Source of the DNA: Oribacterium sp. UBA5894
GTDB lineage: Bacteria; Bacillota; Clostridia; Lachnospirales; Lachnospiraceae
DNA: 6,216 bases
Direction of reading: 5' to 3'
NCBI GenBank assembly: GCA_002431355.1
Contig: DJEQ01000017.1
Span: 3,222-9,437, forward strand
The notes below the pieces were generated by a model. The model searched no databases. It worked only from the letters and a program-made list of their open reading frames with translations, and was not told the DNA's origin. This document shows, piece by piece, positions 1-5,357 of this stretch; position 1 is the stretch's first letter; every line of letters begins with the position of its first letter. The position numbers were made by a program, and so were the translations under genes.

Positions 1-644
1 GAAGCGCCCAGCTTCAGCGGATTGATTTCCTTCGCAAGATACGTGCCATCGCTCTGAGATTTCGTTTCCCGTGTGCAGCCGATGAACGCGGTGATGGACT
101 TGCTTGGCACCATCAGGAGCGCATCGGTAAGGCTGATGCCGCACCACTTCTGCATCTCGAGGATGCGCGCGAAATCCGCCTGCAGGGTGAGTGGGAGATC
201 CCCGTAGCCAGGAGAGTAGCGGGGACGAAGCCGGTAGCCACGGGCTGCCTCCTGATCACGCAGCTTCTGCACCTCGCTGTCTGCATAGGACTCGATCATT
301 TCCGCTCCCGCCGCCTGGTAGATGATGGAATCCGTCATGCTGGCAACTTCGCCCCGCTTAATGAGATGATCAATGCCGATCCCGATGGTGGCTGCAAAGA
401 GATAGGCGTCATCACAGCCCGCGAGGTTTCGATAGAGATCTCGGGAGCGAATGACGAGCCCGGCGATCTCTACGAGGTCCGGTGCCGTGCACTGGACAGA
501 AAAACGGCGCGCCATGGCACGAGGCGTGGCGGCCGTCTGCATTTGCCCGATACAACGCTGGATTCGTGCATCGATTTCCGGCGTCGGTGTGATTTTTCGA
601 TAGCCGAGGTAACGATAGACCTCGCGAAGACGCATGTTGATCAT
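1..644 (-). CDS. Stand-alone activation domain of cobalamin-dependent methionine synthase (partial, 3' end beyond window)
   Basis: I translated this frame by hand: 214 codons without a stop from the ATG at 644-642 to the left edge, so the C-terminus is missing. It resembles the activation domain that forms the C-terminal part of E. coli MetH, here as a separate protein. The clearest sign is R-Y-S-P-G-Y-G-D at residues 142-149, matching the RxxxGY S-adenosylmethionine-binding motif. It is followed by DLPL and, at 180-189, PSKSITAFIG, typical of this family's end. The family supports reductive remethylation of cob(II)alamin in methionine synthase, with SAM as methyl donor, in the cytoplasm. The start lies 4 bases after the metF stop, with GAAGG (654-658) as ribosome binding site inside metF, so the two are probably translationally coupled. 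A second ATG at residue 4 is too far from that site. The B12-binding and substrate-binding domains of methionine synthase are absent from the visible part. Confidence 0.85.
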   Translation of the reverse strand, partial: MINMRLREVYRYLGYRKITPTPEIDARIQRCIGQMQTAATPRAMARRFSVQCTAPDLVEIAGLVIRSRDLYRNLAGCDDAYLFAATIGIGIDHLIKRGEVASMTDSIIYQAAGAEMIESYADSEVQKLRDQEAARGYRLRPRYSPGYGDLPLTLQADFARILEMQKWCGISLTDALLMVPSKSITAFIGCTRETKSQSDGTYLAKEINPLKLGA

Positions 645-648
645 GAAC

Positions 649-1512
649 TTAAACCTTCAGAATCTCACAGAGATTCCGCTGGATTGCTTCGGCCACATCT
701 GGCTTATTCATCGAGTATACGTGAATATGCTTCACGTCGTTTGCAATGAGGTCGACGATCTGCTCCGTCGCATAGATGATGCCCGCCTGCTTCATGGCCT
801 CTGGATGATCACCGAACTTATCGACGATTTCCTTGAAACGTGTTGGAACCGTGGTGCCGGAGAGGGCCACGGAGCGGCCGAGCTGCTTCTGGTTCGTGAT
901 CGGCATGATACCGGCGAGGACCGGCACACGGATGTCCTGCTCGCGAAGACGATAGAGGAAGTTGAAGAATTCTGCATTGTCGAAGAACATCTGCGTCGTC
1001 AGAAAGTCAACTCCGGCCTCCACCTTTCGCTTTAGATTCTTGATGTCGTCGTCCTTGTGTGCACACTCGACATGACCATCCGGATAGCAGGCACCGCCAA
1101 TGCAGAAATCCCCCTGGGCCTTGATGTCGGCCACGAGCTCACTCGCATAGTGGTAGTCATCGTAAGGCGCACCGCCTTCTGGAATATCGCCACGAAGCGC
1201 CATGACATTTTCGAAGCCATATTCCTTGAACTTCTGAATCATGGCATGCACATGCGCCTTCGTGGACGATACGCAGGTGAGATGCGGCAGCACCTCGACC
1301 CCATACTTGTCACGAATGTTCTTCGCAATGTTCAGCGTGAACTCGGACGTGCCTCCACCGGCACCATAGGTGACGGACATGAAGCTCGGATGAAGCGCTG
1401 CCACCCCCTCGGTTGCCGCCTGCACGGAATCATAGGTCTCGATTTTCTTCGGAGGGAACACCTCGAAGGAAAGTGTGATCTGGTCCTGTTTTAAAATATC
1501 GATAATTTTCAT
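649..1512 (-). CDS. metF: 5,10-methylenetetrahydrofolate reductase
   Basis: Reduces 5,10-methylene-THF to 5-methyl-THF with bound FAD, supplying the methyl group for methionine synthesis. The 287-residue protein is close to the bacterial family length (E. coli 296). Family motifs appear in order: SFEVFPPK at 15-22 with the catalytic glutamate at 17, SVTYGAGGGT at 46-55, ALRGD at 105-109 (flavin-contacting aspartate 109), TTQMFFDN at 172-179 (folate-contacting glutamine 174) and AGIMPI further on. The frame stays open upstream to an ATG at 1551, but I chose the ATG at 1512-1510. GAGGA lies 8 bases before it (1521-1525), and the extra 13 residues do not look like the family N-terminus. The methionine synthase activation subunit follows directly, so the pair serves the methyl-THF to methionine step. 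Whether an electron-transfer partner such as MetV is needed cannot be judged here. Confidence 0.96.
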   Translation of the reverse strand: MKIIDILKQDQITLSFEVFPPKKIETYDSVQAATEGVAALHPSFMSVTYGAGGGTSEFTLNIAKNIRDKYGVEVLPHLTCVSSTKAHVHAMIQKFKEYGFENVMALRGDIPEGGAPYDDYHYASELVADIKAQGDFCIGGACYPDGHVECAHKDDDIKNLKRKVEAGVDFLTTQMFFDNAEFFNFLYRLREQDIRVPVLAGIMPITNQKQLGRSVALSGTTVPTRFKEIVDKFGDHPEAMKQAGIIYATEQIVDLIANDVKHIHVYSMNKPDVAEAIQRNLCEILKV

Positions 1513-1520
1513 GTATTGAA

Positions 1521-1525
1521 TCCTC
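1521..1525 (-). promoter_or_regulatory. Ribosome binding site fixing the metF start
   Basis: GAGGA on the minus strand, 8 bases before the ATG at 1512-1510. It favours that start over the in-frame ATG at 1551, which has no comparable site. Confidence 0.75.
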
Positions 1526-1547
1526 AATTGAAAGTGTTTAAGACCGC

Positions 1548-1605
1548 GCATACGAGCTTTCTGAAGATGATTGATTCATCCACAGGGCATTCGTATGCCT
1601 GGATG
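1548..1605 (-). promoter_or_regulatory. Structured leader of metF with mutually exclusive pairings
   Basis: In the metF leader RNA, CATCCA/TGGATG (1600-1605 with 1577-1582) encloses a perfect GGCAT-ACGA-ATGCC hairpin. The segment GCATACGA inside it (1591-1598) is also an exact 8-base complement of TCGTATGC downstream (1548-1555), so both pairings cannot form at once. By eye it matches no SAM (S-box), cobalamin or T-box consensus, and no U-tract follows. A regulatory role is inferred only from the alternative pairing and the position before metF. Confidence 0.3.
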
Positions 1606-1642
1606 CGCATAGGCTTACGCATGATGAAACATAATCTTTTAT

Positions 1643-1672
1643 ATTTTAGCGGAGAAGTGCGAAAAAGTACAA
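1643..1672 (-). promoter_or_regulatory. Predicted promoter of metF and the activation subunit
   Basis: Reading the minus strand, TTGTAC (1667-1672) is followed after 18 bases by TAAAAT (1643-1648), a fair sigma-A-type promoter. Transcription would start near 1636, giving a leader of about 125 nt before metF. It lies just downstream of the double terminator of the preceding operon, so metF has its own transcription start. Confidence 0.55.
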
Positions 1673-1706
1673 TACGTAAAATTTAGGCGCCGTTATAGAA
1701 CCAGAC

Positions 1707-1716
1707 TATAGGCATG
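1707..1716 (+). repeat. Half copy of the CATAGGCATG palindromic repeat
   Basis: TATAGGCATG matches the left arm of the full copies at 1736 and 1791 in nine of ten bases. No right arm follows before the next copy starts 29 bases later. Probably a truncated or decayed member of the family. Confidence 0.45.
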
Positions 1717-1728
1717 CAGGAGTGCTCA

Positions 1729-1775
1729 GAAAAAACATAGGCATGCCCGGGTTGATAAACCTGAACATGCCTATG
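1729..1775 (-). terminator. Second of two tandem rho-independent terminators (palindromic repeat copy L1)
   Basis: CATAGGCATG (1736-1745) and CATGCCTATG (1766-1775) are perfect 10-base inverted repeats. They enclose a 6-bp inner stem around a GATA tetraloop (CGGGTT / AACCTG). On the minus strand the hairpin is followed by six T (1730-1735). It backs up the terminator at 1776-1839. Its first 16 bases on the plus strand are identical to the copy cut by the right edge (6201-6216). Confidence 0.75.
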
Positions 1776-1839
1776 AAAAAGGAACGCCACCATAGGCACA
1801 CCGGCTCATTCCGAGCCGAAACATGCCTATAGTGGCGTT
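1776..1839 (-). terminator. First of two tandem rho-independent terminators, ending the ridA-dpaL-symporter operon (repeat copy L2)
   Basis: A long stem is built from AACGCCAC/GTGGCGTT (1783-1790 with 1832-1839), ATAGGCA/TGCCTAT (1792-1798 with 1824-1830) and an inner CGGCTC/GAGCCG (1802-1807 with 1813-1818). That is 21 pairs with one interior mismatch. On the minus strand it is followed by CC and five T (1776-1780). It starts 37 bases after the symporter stop codon. The middle arms belong to the CATAGGCA repeat family; the outer arms are particular to this copy. Confidence 0.85.
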
Positions 1840-1875
1840 TCTTGAAATGGAAGATTCAGTGGGATGGAGCGAAGT

Positions 1876-3249
1876 CTACGACTTCTTCTGCTTCAGTTCC
1901 GTCAGATATCCGTGGAAGATTTCAAAGAACTTCGGGCTCAGCAGGAGAATGGCGATCATGTTCGGGATGACAATGAAGCCAACGGCCATATCGGCGATAT
2001 CCCAGACCTGCTCGACCTCCATGGTGACAGAAAGAATTGGCAGGATGAAGTAAATCCACTTGAGGCCCTTCATCAGCTTTTCTCCGAAGAGGTACTCAAC
2101 ACAGGTACGGAACTCCACATAGAAGCCGAGGTAGCTGGAGAAGGTGAAGAGCACCACCGCAATGGCGAGAATGACGATGCCGAACGGTCCCCAGGTACTG
2201 CGGAAGGCATCGAAGGAAAGCACAACGCCGGTGTTTCCATTGCTCCATACGCCACTGCAGATGACAGACAGTGCGGTGAGCGTACAGATGATGATACCGG
2301 TAATGCAGACCTCCAGAATGCCGTACATGCCCTGATGCGCTGGATTGTCCGTAACGGCGGTTGCATGGACGGTCGTCGCCGTACCCATGCCGGCTTCATT
2401 GGAGAAAATGCCACGCGCCGCACCACGTGCCATGGCGAGGCTGATGGAAGCACCGGCAAAGCCGCCGAGGGCAGGGGTCGGAGCGAAGGCGTAGTGAACG
2501 ATCATGGCAAGAGAGGCAGGAAGATCCTTCGCATTCAGAACAATGACTACAAGACAGCCTACGATGTACACAAGGATCATTGGAGGGACCATCTTTCCGC
2601 AGAAGTCACCGATCTTCTGAACGCCACCGGAGAGAATGACCGCGAGGGATACACCCACAACGACCAGACCGGTGATGAGAAGTGGCACCTTGAAAACGTC
2701 GTTCACACAGACCGCGAGAGTATTGGTCTGTACGAAGCAGGCGTCCGCCATGACTTCGACGAAAAGGGCCACTGCATAGATGCCAGCCAGTACACCGCCG
2801 ACCTTTCCCAGGCCGTCGCGCATATAGTACATCGGTCCACCGTAGTATTCACCGCTGTCGCTTTTTTTACGAAAGGCGACAGCCAGTGTGACTTCCGCCA
2901 TCTTCGTCATCATGCCGACGATGGAAATCAGCCACATCCAGAATACGGCGCCCGGTCCGCCGATGGCGATGGCCGAGGCCACGCCGGCAATGTTTCCACT
3001 GCCGACGGTACCCGCAAGAACCGTGCTCAGCGCCTGAAAAGGCTTCAGCTGACCATCCTTGCTGTCTGTTGCATCGGAATCACTTTTTCGATGAAAGACC
3101 TGACCGAGGGTCTGCGCGAACCAGGTGCGGATGCCCAACACCTGAAAGAATCCCGAACGGATGGTCAGATACAGTCCGACACCGATCATCAGGACGAGGA
3201 GAGGAGTGCCCCATAAAAACGACGTAACTTGAACAAGCAGGCTCCACAT
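1876..3249 (-). CDS. AGCS-family sodium:alanine/glycine-type amino acid symporter
   Basis: A cytoplasmic-membrane carrier of the alanine or glycine:cation symporter family, which imports small neutral amino acids with Na+ (or H+). The 457-residue protein has about ten hydrophobic segments. It carries the family signature near the N-terminus: L-A-G-T-V-G-S-G-N-I-A-G-V at 78-90, then GGPGAVFWMW at 97-106. A second conserved block, GIFSNEAGMGTA, lies around residue 290. An in-frame GTG at 3258 overlaps the Shine-Dalgarno sequence, so I placed the start at the ATG at 3249, 8 bases after AAGGAGG. The gene begins 18 bases after dpaL and is last before the double terminator. Membership in a diaminopropionate operon raises the possibility that the true substrate is diaminopropionate or a related small amino acid; the sequence alone does not decide. 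Substrate annotation as alanine is therefore family-level only. Confidence 0.93.
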   Translation of the reverse strand: MWSLLVQVTSFLWGTPLLVLMIGVGLYLTIRSGFFQVLGIRTWFAQTLGQVFHRKSDSDATDSKDGQLKPFQALSTVLAGTVGSGNIAGVASAIAIGGPGAVFWMWLISIVGMMTKMAEVTLAVAFRKKSDSGEYYGGPMYYMRDGLGKVGGVLAGIYAVALFVEVMADACFVQTNTLAVCVNDVFKVPLLITGLVVVGVSLAVILSGGVQKIGDFCGKMVPPMILVYIVGCLVVIVLNAKDLPASLAMIVHYAFAPTPALGGFAGASISLAMARGAARGIFSNEAGMGTATTVHATAVTDNPAHQGMYGILEVCITGIIICTLTALSVICSGVWSNGNTGVVLSFDAFRSTWGPFGIVILAIAVVLFTFSSYLGFYVEFRTCVEYLFGEKLMKGLKWIYFILPILSVTMEVEQVWDIADMAVGFIVIPNMIAILLLSPKFFEIFHGYLTELKQKKS

Positions 3250-3257
3250 GCCATGCA

Positions 3258-3264
3258 CCTCCTT
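3258..3264 (-). promoter_or_regulatory. Ribosome binding site deciding the symporter start
   Basis: AAGGAGG on the minus strand, between dpaL and the symporter gene. Its last base is the first base of an in-frame GTG, which therefore cannot be the start. The ATG at 3249-3247 is 8 bases away. Another ATG at 3254-3252 is out of frame. Confidence 0.85.
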
Positions 3265-3267
3265 CGA

Positions 3268-4476
3268 TTAAAAGCTAGGGAACAGACCGTCCCAGACAAT
3301 GTTGCGATAATTCTCGCGATCGGTGTCGCCCTCGGTAGAAAAGCAGAGGATGCGGGAATTCTCATCCAGCTTCAACTGCTCCTTCATTTCATAGAGCGCC
3401 GGGTTCGTCAGTACTTCCGTGACGAAGCCAGTGGTGGAAGCGCCACTCTCACCAGAGATGACACGATCGTCACCCGGCAGTGGATTGCCCAGTACGCGCA
3501 TGCCCTTGGCTGCGATGCAGTCCGGCATGGAAACGAAGTTGTCGGCGTGGTCAAACAGGACACTCCAGCCGATGGTGCAAGGCTCGCCACAGGCAAGACC
3601 TGCCATGATGGTATTCATATCGCCACGGACGAAGCAAGGCTTTCCATCCCCTGCTTCGGCACTGCGGTAGATGCAGTCGGCCTTGTTTGGCTCGACGATG
3701 GTGATAATTGGACGATCCTCATCGCCGTACAGATCGGAGAAGAAACCGGTCAGACCACCTGACATGGCCCCGACACCCGCCTGCAGGAAGATATGCGTCG
3801 GCTTTTCGCCCTTCAGCTGCTCGATGGCCTCCAGTGCCATCGTGGTGTAGCCCTGCATGATCCATCGTGGAATGTCTTCGTAGCCTTCCCAGGCGGTATC
3901 CTGTACCATGATCCATCCATACTTTTCGGCACAGGCATTGGCATGGCGAACGGCATCATCGTAGTTCATGTCGGTGATGGAGGCCTCGGCCCCCAGTGCC
4001 TGAATGTTGTGGAGGCGTTCAAGTGCGCTGCCCTTCGGCATGAAAACGACGCTCTTCTGCCCGAGGCGATTGGCCGTCCAGGCAATGCCACGGCCGTGAT
4101 TACCATCGGTGGCGGTGACGAAGGTCAGCTCCCCAAGCTTTTCACGGATGGCATCACTCGTCATGACGGAGTAAGGAAGATCGGCAATGTCCATACCGAG
4201 CTTCTGGGCAATGTAGCTGCCGATGCAGTAGCTGCCGCCCAGCACTTTGAATGCATTCAAGCCGAAACGGTAGCTCTCGTCCTTCACATGCAGACTTTTT
4301 ACACCAAGCATCTCTGCAAGATGGTTGAGCTTGGCAAGCGGGGTTGGTGCATACTCAGGAAAGCTGGCGTGGAAGGCACGTACCTTTTTCGCATTTTCAA
4401 GGCCGAATGATTTCACAGAATAGAGGCCTGCGCCGGTTTTTCGTTCATAGTGAATGCTTTTAAATGTTTCCTTCAT
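3268..4476 (-). CDS. dpaL: 2,3-diaminopropionate ammonia-lyase
   Basis: PLP-dependent fold-type II enzyme that converts 2,3-diaminopropionate to pyruvate and two ammonia, releasing 2-aminoacrylate on the way. The 402-residue protein is close to E. coli YgeX (398) and similar throughout by eye. The PLP lysine is residue 77 in RFGLNAFKVLGG. TATDGNHGRG at 121-130 holds the conserved aspartate (124) that corresponds to E. coli Asp120, and QDTAWEGY at 192-199 holds the partner of E. coli Asp189 (193). QAGVGAMSGG at 232-241 is the glycine-rich cofactor-phosphate loop. AAGGAG (4484-4489) lies 7 bases before the ATG. It sits 18 bases after ridA and 18 bases before the transporter gene, so the three are co-transcribed. 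The family also acts on D-diaminopropionate and slowly on serine; threonine dehydratase-like enzymes are related, but the YgeX-type motif set is clear. Confidence 0.95.
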   Translation of the reverse strand: MKETFKSIHYERKTGAGLYSVKSFGLENAKKVRAFHASFPEYAPTPLAKLNHLAEMLGVKSLHVKDESYRFGLNAFKVLGGSYCIGSYIAQKLGMDIADLPYSVMTSDAIREKLGELTFVTATDGNHGRGIAWTANRLGQKSVVFMPKGSALERLHNIQALGAEASITDMNYDDAVRHANACAEKYGWIMVQDTAWEGYEDIPRWIMQGYTTMALEAIEQLKGEKPTHIFLQAGVGAMSGGLTGFFSDLYGDEDRPIITIVEPNKADCIYRSAEAGDGKPCFVRGDMNTIMAGLACGEPCTIGWSVLFDHADNFVSMPDCIAAKGMRVLGNPLPGDDRVISGESGASTTGFVTEVLTNPALYEMKEQLKLDENSRILCFSTEGDTDRENYRNIVWDGLFPSF

Positions 4477-4494
4477 AATGGGACTCCTTTCTGC

Positions 4495-4872
4495 TTATCT
4501 GCCTGCGACAACTTCGATTTCCACAAGTGCGTCCTTTGGAAGTGCACCGACTTGAAATGCTGCGCGGGCAGGGTAGACGCCGTCAAAGTAGGTTGCATAT
4601 ACTTCGTTCATTTTCCCGAAGTCTGCAATGTTTTTCAGCAGGACGGTGGTTTTCAGTACCGCATCCATCTCAAGGCCTGCTTCATGAAGGATGGCTTTGA
4701 TGTTTTCCAGTGACTGACGGGTCTGCGCCTCGATGGTGTCATCTGGAAATGCACCTGTGATCGGATCGATTGGAAGCTGACCGGAAACGTAAATCGTGCC
4801 GTCATGCTCGATGGCCTGAGAATAAGGACCGATGGCCGCAGGTGCGTTTGTGGAAGTAATGTTTGTTTTCAT
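4495..4872 (-). CDS. ridA: RidA-family 2-iminopropanoate/enamine deaminase
   Basis: Small cytoplasmic enzyme, normally a trimer, that hydrolyses reactive 2-aminoacrylate and its imine tautomer to pyruvate and ammonia, protecting PLP enzymes. The 125 residues (E. coli 128) show the family marks: APAAIGPYSQAI at 10-21, YVSGQLPIDP at 28-37, RQSLENIKAIL at 52-62, and PARAAFQVGALPKD at 101-114. The catalytic arginine is residue 103, with a conserved glutamate at 118 and another at 120. The ATG at 4872-4870 is 8 bases after AAGGAG (4881-4886). It is the first gene of the operon and directly precedes dpaL, whose product generates exactly the enamine RidA destroys, so the context supports the archetypal RidA activity rather than another subgroup of the superfamily. 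Confidence 0.95.
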   Translation of the reverse strand: MKTNITSTNAPAAIGPYSQAIEHDGTIYVSGQLPIDPITGAFPDDTIEAQTRQSLENIKAILHEAGLEMDAVLKTTVLLKNIADFGKMNEVYATYFDGVYPARAAFQVGALPKDALVEIEVVAGR

Positions 4873-4912
4873 CTTCTGTACTCCTTTTTAAAAATATATT
4901 TTGCCTGCATAT

Positions 4913-4928
4913 GTGCAATATATCGCAC
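4913..4928. promoter_or_regulatory. Predicted operator O1 in the ridA transcript start region
   Basis: GTGCAATATATCGCAC is a 16-base palindrome with one mismatched pair. It lies about 10 bases downstream of the likely ridA transcription start, a usual place for repression. Its core recurs at 5056-5067, beside the divergent regulator gene. Assignment to the GntR/FCD protein is inferred from the pairing and position. Confidence 0.6.
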
Positions 4929-4944
4929 GTCGACTGATGCGGCG

Positions 4945-4973
4945 ATTGTAAATTTGATTACACAAAAAGTCAA
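4945..4973 (-). promoter_or_regulatory. Promoter of the ridA-dpaL-symporter operon
   Basis: On the minus strand TTGACT (4968-4973) is followed after exactly 17 bases by TACAAT (4945-4950), five of six matches to each sigma-A consensus box. Transcription would start near 4938, leaving a leader of about 65 nt that contains operator O1. Confidence 0.75.
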
Positions 4974-5055
4974 TAAAACGTAGGAAAATAACGATAAAAT
5001 TGGCGTAATATACAAAAATATTTCGCTCGAATTGTGTGATATGGATATGAAATAC

Positions 5056-5067
5056 GCAATATATTGC
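5056..5067. promoter_or_regulatory. Predicted operator O2 overlapping the -35 box of the regulator gene
   Basis: GCAATATATTGC is a perfect 12-base palindrome that matches the core of O1 in eleven of twelve bases. Four of its bases (5064-5067) belong to the -35 box of the regulator promoter, which suggests autoregulation. The centres of O1 and O2 are 141 bp apart. Confidence 0.6.
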
Positions 5068-5091
5068 AAAATAATGCAGGCTTAGTATAAT
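5064..5091 (+). promoter_or_regulatory. Promoter of the GntR/FCD regulator gene
   Basis: TTGCAA (5064-5069) is followed after 16 bases by a perfect TATAAT (5086-5091). Transcription would start near 5098, giving a leader of about 260 nt before the regulator start codon. O2 overlaps the -35 box. Confidence 0.7.
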
Positions 5092-5145
5092 GGATATGGC
5101 AGAAACGGGTTCAGACGTAGCCAGAAGATGCCAGGAAAGAACAGA

Positions 5146-5295
5146 GCATGGCCTCCATGTGTAGACGAGTACGATGCCTTCAGCCTTCGAAAATAAGGCT
5201 ATTTCGGCATGACCTCCATGCGTAGACGAGTACGGGGCCGGAGGAAATCGCGATCGGCAGGATGCCGGTATGCCCTTTATATATAGACGAGTATG
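5146..5295 (+). repeat. Three tandem 28-bp repeats with exact 61-bp pitch
   Basis: Copies lie at 5146-5173, 5207-5234 and 5268-5295. Copies 1 and 2 agree in 26 of 28 positions, copies 1 and 3 in 21. Each has two adjacent dyads. Stem 1 pairs positions 2-6 with 10-14 (CATGG/CCATG in copy 1). Stem 2 pairs 15-18 with 25-28 around an invariant GACGAG. In copy 3, C2-G14 has become T-A and G16-C27 has become A-T, so symmetry is kept while sequence changes. The 33-bp spacers differ in sequence. Orientation is given for the regulator mRNA; the copies could equally be DNA-binding sites. Confidence 0.8.
5174..5210 (+). other. Hairpin in the first spacer of the 61-bp array
   Basis: ATGCC (5174-5178) pairs with GGCAT (5206-5210) and AGCCTT (5182-5187) with AAGGCT (5195-5200), 11 pairs with a small internal loop. 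The outer right arm overlaps the start of repeat copy 2, so this hairpin competes with stem 1 of that copy. The second spacer has a different dyad, CGGCAGGATGCCG (5255-5267). Confidence 0.5.
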
Positions 5296-5341
5296 GACAG
5301 GGTGGAGAGCTCTGCAGAAGCAATTGAAAAGCTTCGTATAG

Positions 5342-5350
5342 AAAGGTGGG
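5342..5350 (+). promoter_or_regulatory. Ribosome binding site deciding the regulator start
   Basis: AAAGGTGGG stands 7 bases before the ATG at 5358-5360. An in-frame GTG at 5346 lies inside this site and is therefore not a usable start. Confidence 0.75.
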
Positions 5351-5357
5351 ACAGAAT

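Larger units (their letters stand above)
5098..5357 (+). promoter_or_regulatory. Long structured 5' leader of the regulator mRNA
   Basis: The stretch between the predicted transcription start and the regulator start codon is about 260 nt, far longer than translation needs. It holds three tandem 28-bp repeats and, between them, two hairpins of unrelated sequence. No run of U typical of an intrinsic attenuator is seen before the ribosome binding site. The sequence resembles no riboswitch I recognise. Either RNA-level control or a set of protein-binding sites is possible. Confidence 0.45.

Noticed and set aside
366..749. A 127-codon plus-strand frame in the left part.
   Set aside because: It is opposite the methionine synthase activation subunit and the end of metF, which are supported by motifs and ribosome binding sites.
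1513..1640. A SAM, cobalamin or T-box riboswitch before metF.
   Set aside because: None of the conserved cores of these classes could be found by eye in the minus-strand leader; only unspecific hairpins are seen.
1864..3216. A 450-codon open frame on the plus strand opposite the symporter gene.
   Set aside because: It is the complement shadow of the AGCS gene. Its translation is rich in His, Asp and Arg with no family resemblance, while the minus-strand frame carries the full AGCS signature.
3793..4410. A 205-codon plus-strand frame opposite dpaL.
   Set aside because: Antisense shadow of dpaL; no ribosome binding site or recognisable domain, and the minus-strand product matches the lyase over its whole length.
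5014..5046. A CRP-like site around TGTGAT at 5034-5039.
   Set aside because: The matching TCACA half-site at the right distance is missing, and the region is simply AT-rich.
5146..5295. A CRISPR array: 28-bp repeats with 33-bp spacers give the 61-bp pitch known from type I-E arrays.
   Set aside because: There are only three copies, the third differs in seven positions in a compensatory way, both spacers are self-complementary, and no cas genes are in the window. The array sits between a promoter and the ATG of a regulator gene. A relic cannot be fully excluded, but a leader or operator element explains more.
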